This document shows, in pieces, positions 27,193 through 35,320 of a stretch of DNA of 39,023 nucleotides. The first letter of the stretch is position 1. The number at the start of each line of letters is the position of its first letter. The DNA is from Clostridiales bacterium (lineage in GTDB: Bacteria > Bacillota > Clostridia > Peptostreptococcales > Anaerovoracaceae), in assembly GCA_015058185.1 (NCBI GenBank), contig SVCV01000004.1, positions 1 to 39,023 of the forward strand, read 5' to 3'. The notes under the pieces are model-generated. The model searched no databases and was not told the origin of the DNA. It saw nothing but the letters and a program-made list of their open reading frames with translations. The position numbers were made by a program, and so were the translations under genes.

Positions 27193-27798
27193 ATGATTGA
27201 TACCAAGAGCGTTTTCAAAATTCCTTTCGGACTTTTCGTTCTCACCGCAAAAGACGGGGACAAAGACAACGGCTGTATCATCAACACCGCCATGCAGCTC
27301 ACCAGCAAGCCCCAGCGGATCTCCATCACCGTAAACAAGGCAAATTACACCCACGATATGATCATGAAAACAGGCCTTTTCAATGTTTCCGTACTGACGG
27401 AATCCACCCCCTTCGGGATCTTCGAACATTTCGGATTCCAAAGCGGAAAAGATGCGGATAAGTTCGCCCAGGGCGAAGGAGAAAGAAGCAGCAACGGCCT
27501 GATGTATGTTCCCTGGAACACCAACGCTCTCATGTCCGGAAAAGTCATCGAAACTGTGGACTGCGGAACCCACACCCTGTTCGTCGCTGACGTGACCGAA
27601 GCAAAGGTCCTGTCCGATGCCCCCTCCGTAACCTATGACTACTATCAGAAAAACATTAAGCCCAGACCCGAGCCCGCAAAGAAAAAAGGTTGGGTCTGCA
27701 AGATCTGCGGATATGTCTACGAAGGAGACCCCCTTCCCGCAGACTTCATCTGCCCCATCTGCAAACACCCCGCAGAGGATTTTGAACTGGTGAAATAA
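27193..27798 (+). CDS. Flavin reductase-domain protein fused to C-terminal rubredoxin domain
   Basis: FMN-binding flavin reductase-like N-terminus (IPFGLFVLTAKDGDKDNGCIINTAMQLTSKPQRISITVNK) and WVCKICGYVYEGDPLPADFICPICKHPAEDFELV rubredoxin with two CxxC. Confidence 0.93.
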   Translation: MIDTKSVFKIPFGLFVLTAKDGDKDNGCIINTAMQLTSKPQRISITVNKANYTHDMIMKTGLFNVSVLTESTPFGIFEHFGFQSGKDADKFAQGEGERSSNGLMYVPWNTNALMSGKVIETVDCGTHTLFVADVTEAKVLSDAPSVTYDYYQKNIKPRPEPAKKKGWVCKICGYVYEGDPLPADFICPICKHPAEDFELVK

Positions 27799-27802
27799 GA
27801 TA

Positions 27803-27834
27803 AAAAAGCAGATTCTGAAAAGAATCTGCTTTTT
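27803..27834 (+). terminator. Terminator after the flavin reductase-rubredoxin gene
   Basis: AAAAAGCAGATTCT-GAAA-AGAATCTGCTTTTT. Confidence 0.9.
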
Positions 27835-27848
27835 AAGTAAGTTGCAAA

Positions 27849-28020
27849 ATGATGTGCCGACTTCGTCAACGTGCTGTATTGCGCGAAAGCGCAATGTGAT
27901 GTAAATTCGCATCGCTCACTTGTGATGCGATGCGTTCCTTAACGTGCCGCAGGCATACATCATTAGCGAAGCGTCATCACCAGCGCCAGCGTCATCATGG
28001 TCCTGAAAGGAACGCATCAT
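27849..28020. repeat. Hairpin-array element A (spacer word ATGATGT/ACATCAT)
   Basis: Spacers ATGATGT (27849), GTGATGT (27896), then ACATCAT (27957), GTCATCAC (27973), GTCATCAT (27991), GCATCAT (28014) with hairpins between, e.g. ATTGCGC-GAAA-GCGCAAT (27878-27895), CGCATCGC...GCGATGCG (27908-27934). Confidence 0.65.
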
Positions 28021-28027
28021 TCCGCCA

Positions 28028-28062
28028 TAAAAAAAGACTTGTCAATCGACAAGTCTTTTTTT
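28028..28062 (-). terminator. Terminator after tRNA-Ser
   Basis: AAAAAAAGACTTGTC-aatc-GACAAGTCTTTTTTT. Confidence 0.9.
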
Positions 28063-28063
28063 A

Positions 28064-28155
28064 TGGCGGAGAGAGTGGGATTCGAACCCACGGTACGTTT
28101 CACACGCACACACGATTTCCAGTCGTGCGCCTTCGACCAGCTCAGCCATCTCTCC
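28064..28155 (-). tRNA. tRNA-Ser(GGA)
   Basis: Acceptor GGAGAGA...TCTCTCC with G discriminator and encoded CCA, long variable arm, anticodon loop ctGGAaa, GTTCGAATC T-loop. Confidence 0.93.
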
Positions 28156-28252
28156 ACGCTGCTCTACTTTATGTAGGGTTATTAACGGCACCCCCGTAGA
28201 GGCACCGTTAATAAGTTACCACAAATAAATTTAAATTGCAACCACTATTTTT

Positions 28253-29728
28253 TTAAAATAAGGAAGATTTTACGGCTTCTTTCAAAGAATCCTTCTCAAC
28301 GACGCCGGTATGGAGCACTTTTTTGCTTTCCAGGTCCTTAAGGCCGGCAGGAACTCTTACGCCGGAAGCGGCGTTCAGTGCCTTAATATAGGCAAATCCA
28401 TCCTTTTCTTCGCCAAGCCCGATGGACAGGGCTGCGCTGTCAGCGAACTTATATGCGCTGGCAGTGGAAGCGATCACTGCGGGACGATCATCCCCGGTTT
28501 CCTTCCGATAGTCTTCATATACCCGGTAAGCAACTGCGGTATGGGTATCGAAGAGGTAACCGTTTTCTTTGTACATCCGGCCGATGGCATCGTTGGTCAT
28601 TTCCTCGTCAGCATAGCCGCCGTAGAATTCTTTCATGCCTTCCCGGATCTTGTCGCTGACTTCATAATATTTCTGTTCTTCCAAAGACTTCATCAGAGCG
28701 GCGATCTCTTCGCCATTGTCGCCGGAAAGGTGATACAGCAGTCTTTCCAGGTTGCTGGAGATCAGAATATCCATGGAAGGAGAATTGGTTACGTAGAAGT
28801 CTCTGCGGATATCGTATACGCCGGTGTTGATGAAGTCGGTGAGGACCTTGTTCCGGTTGGATGCGCAGATGAACTTATTTACGGGAATGCCGATCTGCTT
28901 GGCATAATATGCGGCCAAAATGTTTCCGAAGTTGCCGGTGGGCACTACGATATTGATGCTTTCACCCTTCTTTACAGCACCTTCTTCCAGCAGCTTTACA
29001 TAGGACCAAACATAGTAAGCGATCTGGGGGCAAAGACGGCCGATGTTAATGGAGTTGGCGGAAGAAAGCTTCACGCCCTTTGCAGCCAGTTCTTCGCCGA
29101 ATTCGCTGTCGTTGAAGATCTTCTTAACGCCGGTCTGGGCATCGTCGAAGTTTCCGTGGATGCCGAAAACGTGAGTGTTTGCGCCTTCCTGGGTGACCAT
29201 CTGGCACTTTTGGACCTGGCTTACGCCTTCGCTGGGATAGAAGACGATGATCTCGGTGCCGGGAACATCTGCGAAGCCCGCCAGTGCAGCCTTACCGGTA
29301 TCCCCGGAAGTTGCGGTCAGAATGGCGATTTTTTTGTCTTCCTTTTCCTTCTTCATAGCGGTGGTCAGAAGGTAGGGAAGAATGGACAGAGCCATATCTT
29401 TAAAAGCAGCCGTCTTGCCGTGATACAGTTCCAGGAACCAGGCATCGCCAGCCTTCTTCAGAGGAACGATCTCTTCGGCTTCAAACTTTGCGTCATAAGC
29501 GCTTTCTACACAATAGCGCAGTTCTTCCTCCGTATAATCCGGCAGGAACAGGGACAGGACCTTAAAGGCTACCTGACGATAGTCCAGGCCAACCAGCTCC
29601 GCAGGATCTCCCAGGGAAGGAATGGCATCGGGCACATACAGACCCTTATCTTCCGCAATGCCCTTGATGATGGCCTGTGCGGAAGTTTTGATGTTCTTGC
29701 TGCCTCTGGTGCTCTTATACTGAATCAT
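28253..29728 (-). CDS. thrC: Threonine synthase
   Basis: MIQYKSTRGSKNIKTSAQAIIKGIAEDKGLYVPDAIP, ELYHGKTAAFKDMALSILPYLL, ATSGDTGKAALAGF. Confidence 0.95.
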   Translation of the reverse strand: MIQYKSTRGSKNIKTSAQAIIKGIAEDKGLYVPDAIPSLGDPAELVGLDYRQVAFKVLSLFLPDYTEEELRYCVESAYDAKFEAEEIVPLKKAGDAWFLELYHGKTAAFKDMALSILPYLLTTAMKKEKEDKKIAILTATSGDTGKAALAGFADVPGTEIIVFYPSEGVSQVQKCQMVTQEGANTHVFGIHGNFDDAQTGVKKIFNDSEFGEELAAKGVKLSSANSINIGRLCPQIAYYVWSYVKLLEEGAVKKGESINIVVPTGNFGNILAAYYAKQIGIPVNKFICASNRNKVLTDFINTGVYDIRRDFYVTNSPSMDILISSNLERLLYHLSGDNGEEIAALMKSLEEQKYYEVSDKIREGMKEFYGGYADEEMTNDAIGRMYKENGYLFDTHTAVAYRVYEDYRKETGDDRPAVIASTASAYKFADSAALSIGLGEEKDGFAYIKALNAASGVRVPAGLKDLESKKVLHTGVVEKDSLKEAVKSSLF

Positions 29729-29814
29729 GTTTTCACCTCATTATTTATGCCGCAAAAGCGGGTTTTCTCGATCATTGGTGCATCCATTCTAACAAAAAAA
29801 ATAGCAAATTACCA

Positions 29815-29843
29815 TAGACAAACAAAAATAAAAAGATTATAAT
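29815..29843 (+). promoter_or_regulatory. tRNA-Glu promoter
   Basis: TAGACA - 17 nt - TATAAT, 14 nt before tRNA 5' end. Confidence 0.75.
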
Positions 29844-29857
29844 CAAAAACGCAATAC

Positions 29858-29932
29858 GTCCCGTTGGTCAAGTGGTCAAGACGTCGCCCTCTCACGGCGG
29901 AATCAGGGGTTCGACTCCCCTACGGGATACCA
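29858..29932 (+). tRNA. tRNA-Glu(CTC)
   Basis: Acceptor GTCCCGT/ACGGGAT, anticodon loop CTCTCAC (CTC), GGTTCGACTCC T-arm, encoded CCA. Confidence 0.93.
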
Positions 29933-29965
29933 AAAAAAGGCGATTCTTCGGAATCGCCTTTTTTA
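29933..29965 (+). terminator. Terminator after tRNA-Glu
   Basis: AAAAAAAGGCGATTC-TTCG-GAATCGCCTTTTTTA. Confidence 0.88.
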
Positions 29966-30136
29966 GTGAAATCCTTTCTTTGAGAAGGGATAAATCCATC
30001 TTTGATGGATGAAATCCCCTTCGGGGATGAAATCTCCGAAGGAAAAACAAAAGGAAGGATTTTATTTCATCGAAGCTTCGCTTCGATTTCACTCAGCGCA
30101 GACTGAATTTCATCACGACCCATATCGTGATTTCAT
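29966..30136. repeat. Hairpin-array element B (spacer word ATGAAAT/ATTTCAT)
   Basis: Spacers GTGAAAT (29966), ATAAAT (29990), ATGAAAT (30009), ATGAAAT (30027), then ATTTCAT (30064), ATTTCAC (30086), ATTTCAT (30107), ATTTCAT (30130); each interval is a different short hairpin. Confidence 0.75.
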
Positions 30137-30258
30137 TTTCTGAATGAGGAGCCGAAGGACGGCGGATTTTACGAAGTGAAAGACGCAAACTTTTCCTTTT
30201 TTCTTTAATATGATATAATCGTAATCAACCTATTCCTGCATTACAGAAAGGCTTTCTG

Positions 30259-31665
30259 ATGGCAAAAATTGTGCACACTCCCCTGCCTCCGGATCAGGAT
30301 CCGAAAATTTTGGGGATTTTTACAAAAGAAAAGAAATTCTATAAAGTCTTCTTCCCGCTGCTTTTCATTATCGCCCTGCAGCAGCTTGCCGCTTTGGGCG
30401 TCAATTTAGCGGATAACATCATGCTGGGAAGGTACACCGAACTGGCCCTTTCCGGTGCCACGCTGGTAAACCAGCTTCAGTTCATGCTGCAGCAGGCTGC
30501 CGCCGGCGTAGGCATGGGCATCGTGGTTTTAGCCTCCCAATACTGGGGCCAGCAGCGGATCGATCCCATTAAACGGATCATCGGCCTGGGCATGAAATTC
30601 GGACTGCTCATCGGCGCCATCTTCTTCCTCGTGACCCTGCTCTTCCCCGAAGGAGTGCTGAGCCTCTTCACAAACGATGCCGCCGTTATCGCAGAAGGGG
30701 TCAAATATCTGAAGATCGTATGCTGGACCTATCTGATCTTTGCCATTTCCAACTCCCTCATGTTCTCCCTGCAAAGCGTGGAAACGGCCTTTATCGGCAT
30801 GGTCATGTCCCTGTCCACCATCTGCATCAACATCTGCCTGAACCATTTCCTGATTTACGGAAACGGCGGTGCTCCTGAGCTTGGCATCCGGGGCGCAGCC
30901 ATCGCCACCCTGACCAGCCGACTGGTGGAACTGGCCATCATTTTGGTCTACGTTCTTAAAATCGATAAAAAGCTTCGCATGAAATTCCGGGATCTGCTGC
31001 GGACAGACCTGAGCTACCTGAAGGACTATTTGAAGGTTGCTCTCCCCGTCACCGTAAGCGGTCTTCTCTGGGGCGTCGCCCAGGCTGCCCAAACTGCCAT
31101 TTTGGGGCATATCAATGCCACAGCCATCGCAGCCAACAGCATCGCCATCGTCATTTTCCAGCTTTTTGCCGTGCTGGGCATGTCCTGTACCAACGCATCT
31201 TCGGTTGTGATCGGGAAAACCATCGGCGAAAAGAAGCTGCACATGATCCGCTCCTATGCAAAGACCCTCCAGGGCCTTTATGTTTTGATCGGGATCCTTT
31301 GCGCTTCCCTGATTTTCATTTTCAAAGATCCTATTATCAGCATCTATGCGGTATCGGAAGAAACGAAGGTTCTGGCATCCCACTTCCTCGTCATTCTCGG
31401 GATCAGCACACTGGGGACCTGCTACGAATATCCTGTGGAAGCCGGGATCATCGGCGGCGGCGGCTACACCAAGTATACCGCCTATGTGGACAACATTTTC
31501 ATGTGGTGCTTCACCATCCCTGCAGCCTTCCTCAGCGCTTTCATCTTCCACTTCCCGCCGGAGATCACTTTCCTTTTCCTGAAAGTGGACCAACTCCTGA
31601 AGTGTATCCCCAACGCCATCACCGTCAACCGGTTCCGCTGGGTCAGGATCCTTACAAAAGAATAA
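30259..31665 (+). CDS. MATE-family multidrug efflux transporter
   Basis: ~12 TM hydrophobic protein; QQLAALGVNLADNIMLGRYTELALSGATLVNQLQFMLQQAAAGVGMGIVVLASQYWGQQ. Confidence 0.92.
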   Translation: MAKIVHTPLPPDQDPKILGIFTKEKKFYKVFFPLLFIIALQQLAALGVNLADNIMLGRYTELALSGATLVNQLQFMLQQAAAGVGMGIVVLASQYWGQQRIDPIKRIIGLGMKFGLLIGAIFFLVTLLFPEGVLSLFTNDAAVIAEGVKYLKIVCWTYLIFAISNSLMFSLQSVETAFIGMVMSLSTICINICLNHFLIYGNGGAPELGIRGAAIATLTSRLVELAIILVYVLKIDKKLRMKFRDLLRTDLSYLKDYLKVALPVTVSGLLWGVAQAAQTAILGHINATAIAANSIAIVIFQLFAVLGMSCTNASSVVIGKTIGEKKLHMIRSYAKTLQGLYVLIGILCASLIFIFKDPIISIYAVSEETKVLASHFLVILGISTLGTCYEYPVEAGIIGGGGYTKYTAYVDNIFMWCFTIPAAFLSAFIFHFPPEITFLFLKVDQLLKCIPNAITVNRFRWVRILTKE

Positions 31666-31675
31666 CGGTAAAATC

Positions 31676-31706
31676 AAACCTCCTCTCGAATTTGAGAGGA
31701 GGTTTC
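31676..31706 (+). terminator. Terminator after MATE gene
   Basis: AAACCTCCTCTC-gaattt-GAGAGGAGGTTTC. Confidence 0.85.
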
Positions 31707-31735
31707 TTTCCGCCTGTTTCGCCGGGATCCGGCTT

Positions 31736-31972
31736 TTAAATTTTCATATCGTTCAGCAAGGATTTCAGTTTGCTGACCTCTTCTTTGGTAAGGGAAACTC
31801 CCTTCCGCATTTTTGCATACCCATCACTCCAATCCCGAATATCGTACCTTCCGGCACGACCGTTAAAGGAAACGATGTTCAGTTCCTTGTTCCAGCCGTT
31901 GGGAGATCTGGACAATACGCCAATGTGTTCCTGAATTTCAAAGACAAATTCCGTGTCCTTCAGATCAGGCAT
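31736..31972 (-). CDS. YdbC-like / PC4 (p15) transcriptional coactivator-fold protein
   Basis: HIGVLSRSPNGWNKELNIVSFNGRAGRYDIRDWSDGYAKMRKGVSLTKEEVSKLKSLL pattern of bacterial PC4-like proteins. Confidence 0.8.
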   Translation of the reverse strand: MPDLKDTEFVFEIQEHIGVLSRSPNGWNKELNIVSFNGRAGRYDIRDWSDGYAKMRKGVSLTKEEVSKLKSLLNDMKI

Positions 31973-32051
31973 GTTTTCACCCCTCTCTTTTTTCCGAACA
32001 CATCCGGCCCTCTTCTGCGCACCTTAATACTATATTATAATATATGGATTG

Positions 32052-33551
32052 TCAACCATTATTTTCCATTTCTATTCTTCCGGATTCCTCCGTCAAACAG
32101 CGCAGCCGTGCCCCCATTTCCGGGGTGAGCTGTTCCGGCAAAAGCCGCCACTGCCAATTGGAGCCTAATGTCCCCGGCGTATTCATACGGCAGTCCCCGC
32201 CGAGGCCAAGCAGATCCTGGGCAGGGATCACGATCAAATTTGCGGCGGAGAACATCAACGTCCGGATCCCGGCCTCGGAAACCCGCTCATTGGGCCGAAG
32301 CTGCAAGGCCTCCAGCGCCCGATACCGGGTGGCGTGAGAAGCTTTGGAGAACCATCCTTCCGTGGTATCGTTATCGTGGGTCCCGGTATAGGCCACACAG
32401 TTTTCCGAATAGGTGTGAGGCTGGTGAGGGTTTTTCCCGGGAGAGTCAAAGGCAAACTGTAAGACCTTCATGCCCGGATAATCGGAGTCCCGAACCATTT
32501 TCTCCGCTTCCGCAGTCAGGATCCCCAAATCTTCGGCAATGACCGGAAGTTCCGGAAACTCTCTTTGCAGCTGTCGGATCCATTTCATGCCGGGGCCTTT
32601 GCACCATCGGCCATTGACAGCAGTCCTCTCCCCGTAGGGCACCGCCCAATAGCTTTCAAATCCCCGAAAATGATCGATGCGGACCACATCATAAAGAGAT
32701 GCGGTCTTTTTCATTCTCTCCCGCCACCAGGAAAAGCCATCCTTCTCCATCCTCGGCCAATCGTACAGAGGATTCCCCCAAAGCTGCCCGGTCCCGGAGA
32801 AATAATCCGGAGGAACTCCGGCCACCGCCAAAGGCTCTCTGGCATCATCCAAAAGGAAATTTTCCGGAGAAGCCCAAACATCTGCAGAATCCAATGCCAC
32901 ATAAATGGGAAGATCCCCTATGACCCGGATCCCCTTGTCGTTGAGGTACCTCTTCAAGGGCTTCCACTGCCGGTCAAACTGATATTGGAGAAAGATATGA
33001 AACCCGATCCCATCCTGAAGAATGTCCGCATATCGTGCCAAAGCAGCCCTGTCCCGGACCCGGAGTTCCTGGGGCCACTGCAGCCAGGAACATCCGCCAA
33101 AGTGCTCTTTCAACGCCATAAAAAGGGCATAGTCTTCCAGCCAGCCTTCGTTCTCCTGAAGGAACTCCGGATCAACAAAGTTTCCGGAATCCCGGAACCC
33201 TTCCCAGGCCTTTCGAAGGACCGGCCTTCGCCGCTCAAAGAGGAGCGAAAAATCCACCCTTTGAGGATCTCCTCCCCAGCGTCCTGCAAAGTCCGCTTTC
33301 TCTAAAAGCCCCTCTTCCTCCAAAAGCCGCAGATCTATAAAATAGGGATTTCCCGCAAAGGCGGAGAAGCACTGATAGGGGGAATCCCCATACCCTGTGG
33401 GACCCATGGGCAAAATCTGCCAATATTTTTGTTTCGCAGAAAAAAGAAAGTCCCCGAAGGCATACGCCTCGGGGCCCATTGTCCCAATCCCTCCGGGGGA
33501 AGGAAGGGAGGAAATATGAAGTAAAATGCCGCTGCTTCGCAGGATCGTCAC
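32052..33551 (-). CDS. malQ: 4-alpha-glucanotransferase (GH77)
   Basis: SGILLHISSLPSPGGIGTMG, RIDHFRGFESYWAVP, VIAEDLGILT, GTHDNDTTEGW. Confidence 0.95.
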   Translation of the reverse strand: MTILRSSGILLHISSLPSPGGIGTMGPEAYAFGDFLFSAKQKYWQILPMGPTGYGDSPYQCFSAFAGNPYFIDLRLLEEEGLLEKADFAGRWGGDPQRVDFSLLFERRRPVLRKAWEGFRDSGNFVDPEFLQENEGWLEDYALFMALKEHFGGCSWLQWPQELRVRDRAALARYADILQDGIGFHIFLQYQFDRQWKPLKRYLNDKGIRVIGDLPIYVALDSADVWASPENFLLDDAREPLAVAGVPPDYFSGTGQLWGNPLYDWPRMEKDGFSWWRERMKKTASLYDVVRIDHFRGFESYWAVPYGERTAVNGRWCKGPGMKWIRQLQREFPELPVIAEDLGILTAEAEKMVRDSDYPGMKVLQFAFDSPGKNPHQPHTYSENCVAYTGTHDNDTTEGWFSKASHATRYRALEALQLRPNERVSEAGIRTLMFSAANLIVIPAQDLLGLGGDCRMNTPGTLGSNWQWRLLPEQLTPEMGARLRCLTEESGRIEMENNG

Positions 33552-33564
33552 GCTTCGATCTCCT

Positions 33565-33975
33565 TTAAATGTGATTGAAGGTATCGTACCAGGGAGCCTC
33601 CATCATAGGGCCATCCCATATGGGAGCGTCCCAGGTGTAGAACATGGCCGAAGAAGCGCGGACTAAAACCACCCAAAGCACAACGGTGACCGCCGTCCAA
33701 ATCGCCACCCAGATCCAAAGAGCTCTGGCCATATTCTGCAGATTTTTATTGGTGGAGCCGGTCACGGACCAAATGATCATCATGACGATATTGGCAATGG
33801 GAATACTCAGCAGTAAAAATGTAAGCAGATACTGCCCGATGGTCATAACATCCGTATTGGATTTTGGCGGAACCTGGTAATGGTATGTAGGCTGCGTCAG
33901 ATCCTGCCCGCAGTTTGTGCAGAACTTTGCCTGATCCTGATTATCGACACCACAGCGACTGCAATGAATTGCCAT
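33565..33975 (-). CDS. Zinc-ribbon domain membrane protein
   Basis: N-terminal CSRCGVDNQDQAKFCTNCGQ plus two hydrophobic segments. Confidence 0.8.
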   Translation of the reverse strand: MAIHCSRCGVDNQDQAKFCTNCGQDLTQPTYHYQVPPKSNTDVMTIGQYLLTFLLLSIPIANIVMMIIWSVTGSTNKNLQNMARALWIWVAIWTAVTVVLWVVLVRASSAMFYTWDAPIWDGPMMEAPWYDTFNHI

Positions 33976-34089
33976 GAACCTTCCTCCTTATTATATGTAT
34001 TCTTTTATATTGCATACCCTTTGTTTTTCTATTAAAACATACCGGGCAGATTCTTGGCAATATGAACTTTTTACCGTTCCCAAAACAAA

Positions 34090-34118
34090 GGATCCCCGGG
34101 AAATTCTCCCGAGGATCC
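34090..34118 (-). terminator. Hairpin downstream of cotJC
   Basis: GGATCCCCGGG-aaattct-CCCGAGGATCC; weak U tract. Confidence 0.6.
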
Positions 34119-34123
34119 ATTTC

Positions 34124-34720
34124 TCAGAGATCAAAGGAGGGATTGATCGCGAAGAAGTTTTTGGAATTCATTCGGTCCGTTACGATTTGAAGCAGCTCGC
34201 CGAACCTCTGATAGTGAACGATCTCCCGCTGACGCAGGAAGCGGATCACGTCATTCACATCGGGATCGTCGCTGATGCGCAGGATATTATCGTAGGTGGT
34301 CCGGGCCTTCATTTCCGCAGCCATGTCTTCATGGAGATCCGTAATGGGGTCTCCCTTTACCTGAAGAAACGCTGTGGTATAGGGGGTGCCGGAAGCCGTC
34401 TGGGGATAAACTCCCGTGGTATGATCCACGAAATAGTCGTCAAAGCCCTGGGCCACCACCTCTTCCGGAGAAAGATCCCGGGTCAGCTGATGGATGATGC
34501 TTCCCACCATCTCAAGGTGGGCAAGTTCCTCCGTGCCGATGTCCGTCAAAGCGCCCTTCACCTCTTTGTAAGGCATGGAATACCGTTGGCTGAGATAACG
34601 AAGGGAGGCACCAAGTTCTCCGTCCGGGCCGCCGTACTGGCTGATGATCGCCTTAGCAAGACGAGCATTGGGTTTTCTGATTTTTACAGGATACTGCAGC
34701 TTTTTTTCATAGATCCACAT
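34124..34720 (-). CDS. cotJC: Spore coat protein CotJC (manganese catalase-like)
   Basis: MWIYEKKLQYPVKIRKPNARLAKAIISQYGGPDGELGASLRYLSQRY, EELAHLEMVGSIIHQL. Confidence 0.95.
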   Translation of the reverse strand: MWIYEKKLQYPVKIRKPNARLAKAIISQYGGPDGELGASLRYLSQRYSMPYKEVKGALTDIGTEELAHLEMVGSIIHQLTRDLSPEEVVAQGFDDYFVDHTTGVYPQTASGTPYTTAFLQVKGDPITDLHEDMAAEMKARTTYDNILRISDDPDVNDVIRFLRQREIVHYQRFGELLQIVTDRMNSKNFFAINPSFDL

Positions 34721-34723
34721 ACA

Positions 34724-34978
34724 TTACACCTCCCTGGTTTCCGGATTAGCGGAAGGTTCCCAGGGCCAGGGATCCTCCAGCCAGCTCCAATTTTCACAGG
34801 TACATGCCGTGCGGGAGATGCAGGCATAATTATCTTTGCACACACTTTGCCCGCAAAAGTCCCAATAAGCTGCCAGCGCCCGCCGGTCATCGGGATGGGT
34901 ATCCAGATAAAGCCGCATTTCCCAGGCCGCAAAGGGAATAGCATAATCCTGAATCAGGTCAGTCTGCATAACCATCAC
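34724..34978 (-). CDS. cotJB: Spore coat protein CotJB
   Basis: FAAWEMRLYLDTHPDDRRALAAYWDF; between cotJA and cotJC. Confidence 0.9.
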   Translation of the reverse strand: MMVMQTDLIQDYAIPFAAWEMRLYLDTHPDDRRALAAYWDFCGQSVCKDNYACISRTACTCENWSWLEDPWPWEPSANPETREV

Positions 34979-35159
34979 CTCCGGCGATCCGCTTTCCCCG
35001 AAAAGGCTTTCGAAGCTCAGGGAATAGGGTTCCGCTCAAAAGCCCCTTAACAGGAGGGAATGTGGTATTAAACTTCTGCATAGGCACATAGGCCATAGCC
35101 AAAACCGGTTCGTTCACAAAGATCGGCTCACAGCGATCTTCTTTTTTTGTATCGATCAA
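34959..35159 (-). CDS. cotJA: Spore coat associated protein CotJA
   Basis: LAMAYVPMQKFNTTFPPVKGLLSGTLFPELRKPF. Confidence 0.88.
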   Translation of the reverse strand: MIDTKKEDRCEPIFVNEPVLAMAYVPMQKFNTTFPPVKGLLSGTLFPELRKPFRGKRIAGGDGYAD

Positions 35160-35242
35160 AGAAAATCATCTTCTTTCTTGATTAGTCACAGCGTTTTCCG
35201 CTGTTGATATACTGTATGTTTTCGCAAAGAAAATGGTTCCGC

Positions 35243-35283
35243 AAAAAACGCAGGCCCCCTCCCGAGGAACAGGAGGGGACCCG
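35243..35283 (-). terminator. Terminator after the hydrogenase operon
   Basis: Minus strand GGGTCCCCTCC-tgttcctc-GGGAGGGGGCC-tgcg-TTTTTT. Confidence 0.75.
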
Positions 35284-35320
35284 CTAAAGCTGCTGCATTC
35301 AGGAACGCAGAAAATGTTCT

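Noticed and set aside
27930-28199. 90-aa plus-strand ORF containing GGESGIRTHGTF
   Set aside because: It reads through the reverse complement of tRNA-Ser(GGA); SGIRTHG-type strings are a known artefact of translating this tRNA region.
28310-29842. 510-aa plus-strand ORF
   Set aside because: Antisense to thrC; no domain signature.
29892-30092. 66-aa minus-strand ORF over array B and the tRNA-Glu
   Set aside because: Ends in RRGVEPLIPP, the typical artefact of translating the antisense of a tRNA T-arm; no RBS or homology cue.
29966-30136. CRISPR array interpretation of the spaced ATGAAAT/ATTTCAT repeats
   Set aside because: Repeat unit is only ~7 nt, intervals are self-complementary, orientation flips midway, and no cas genes are present in the window.
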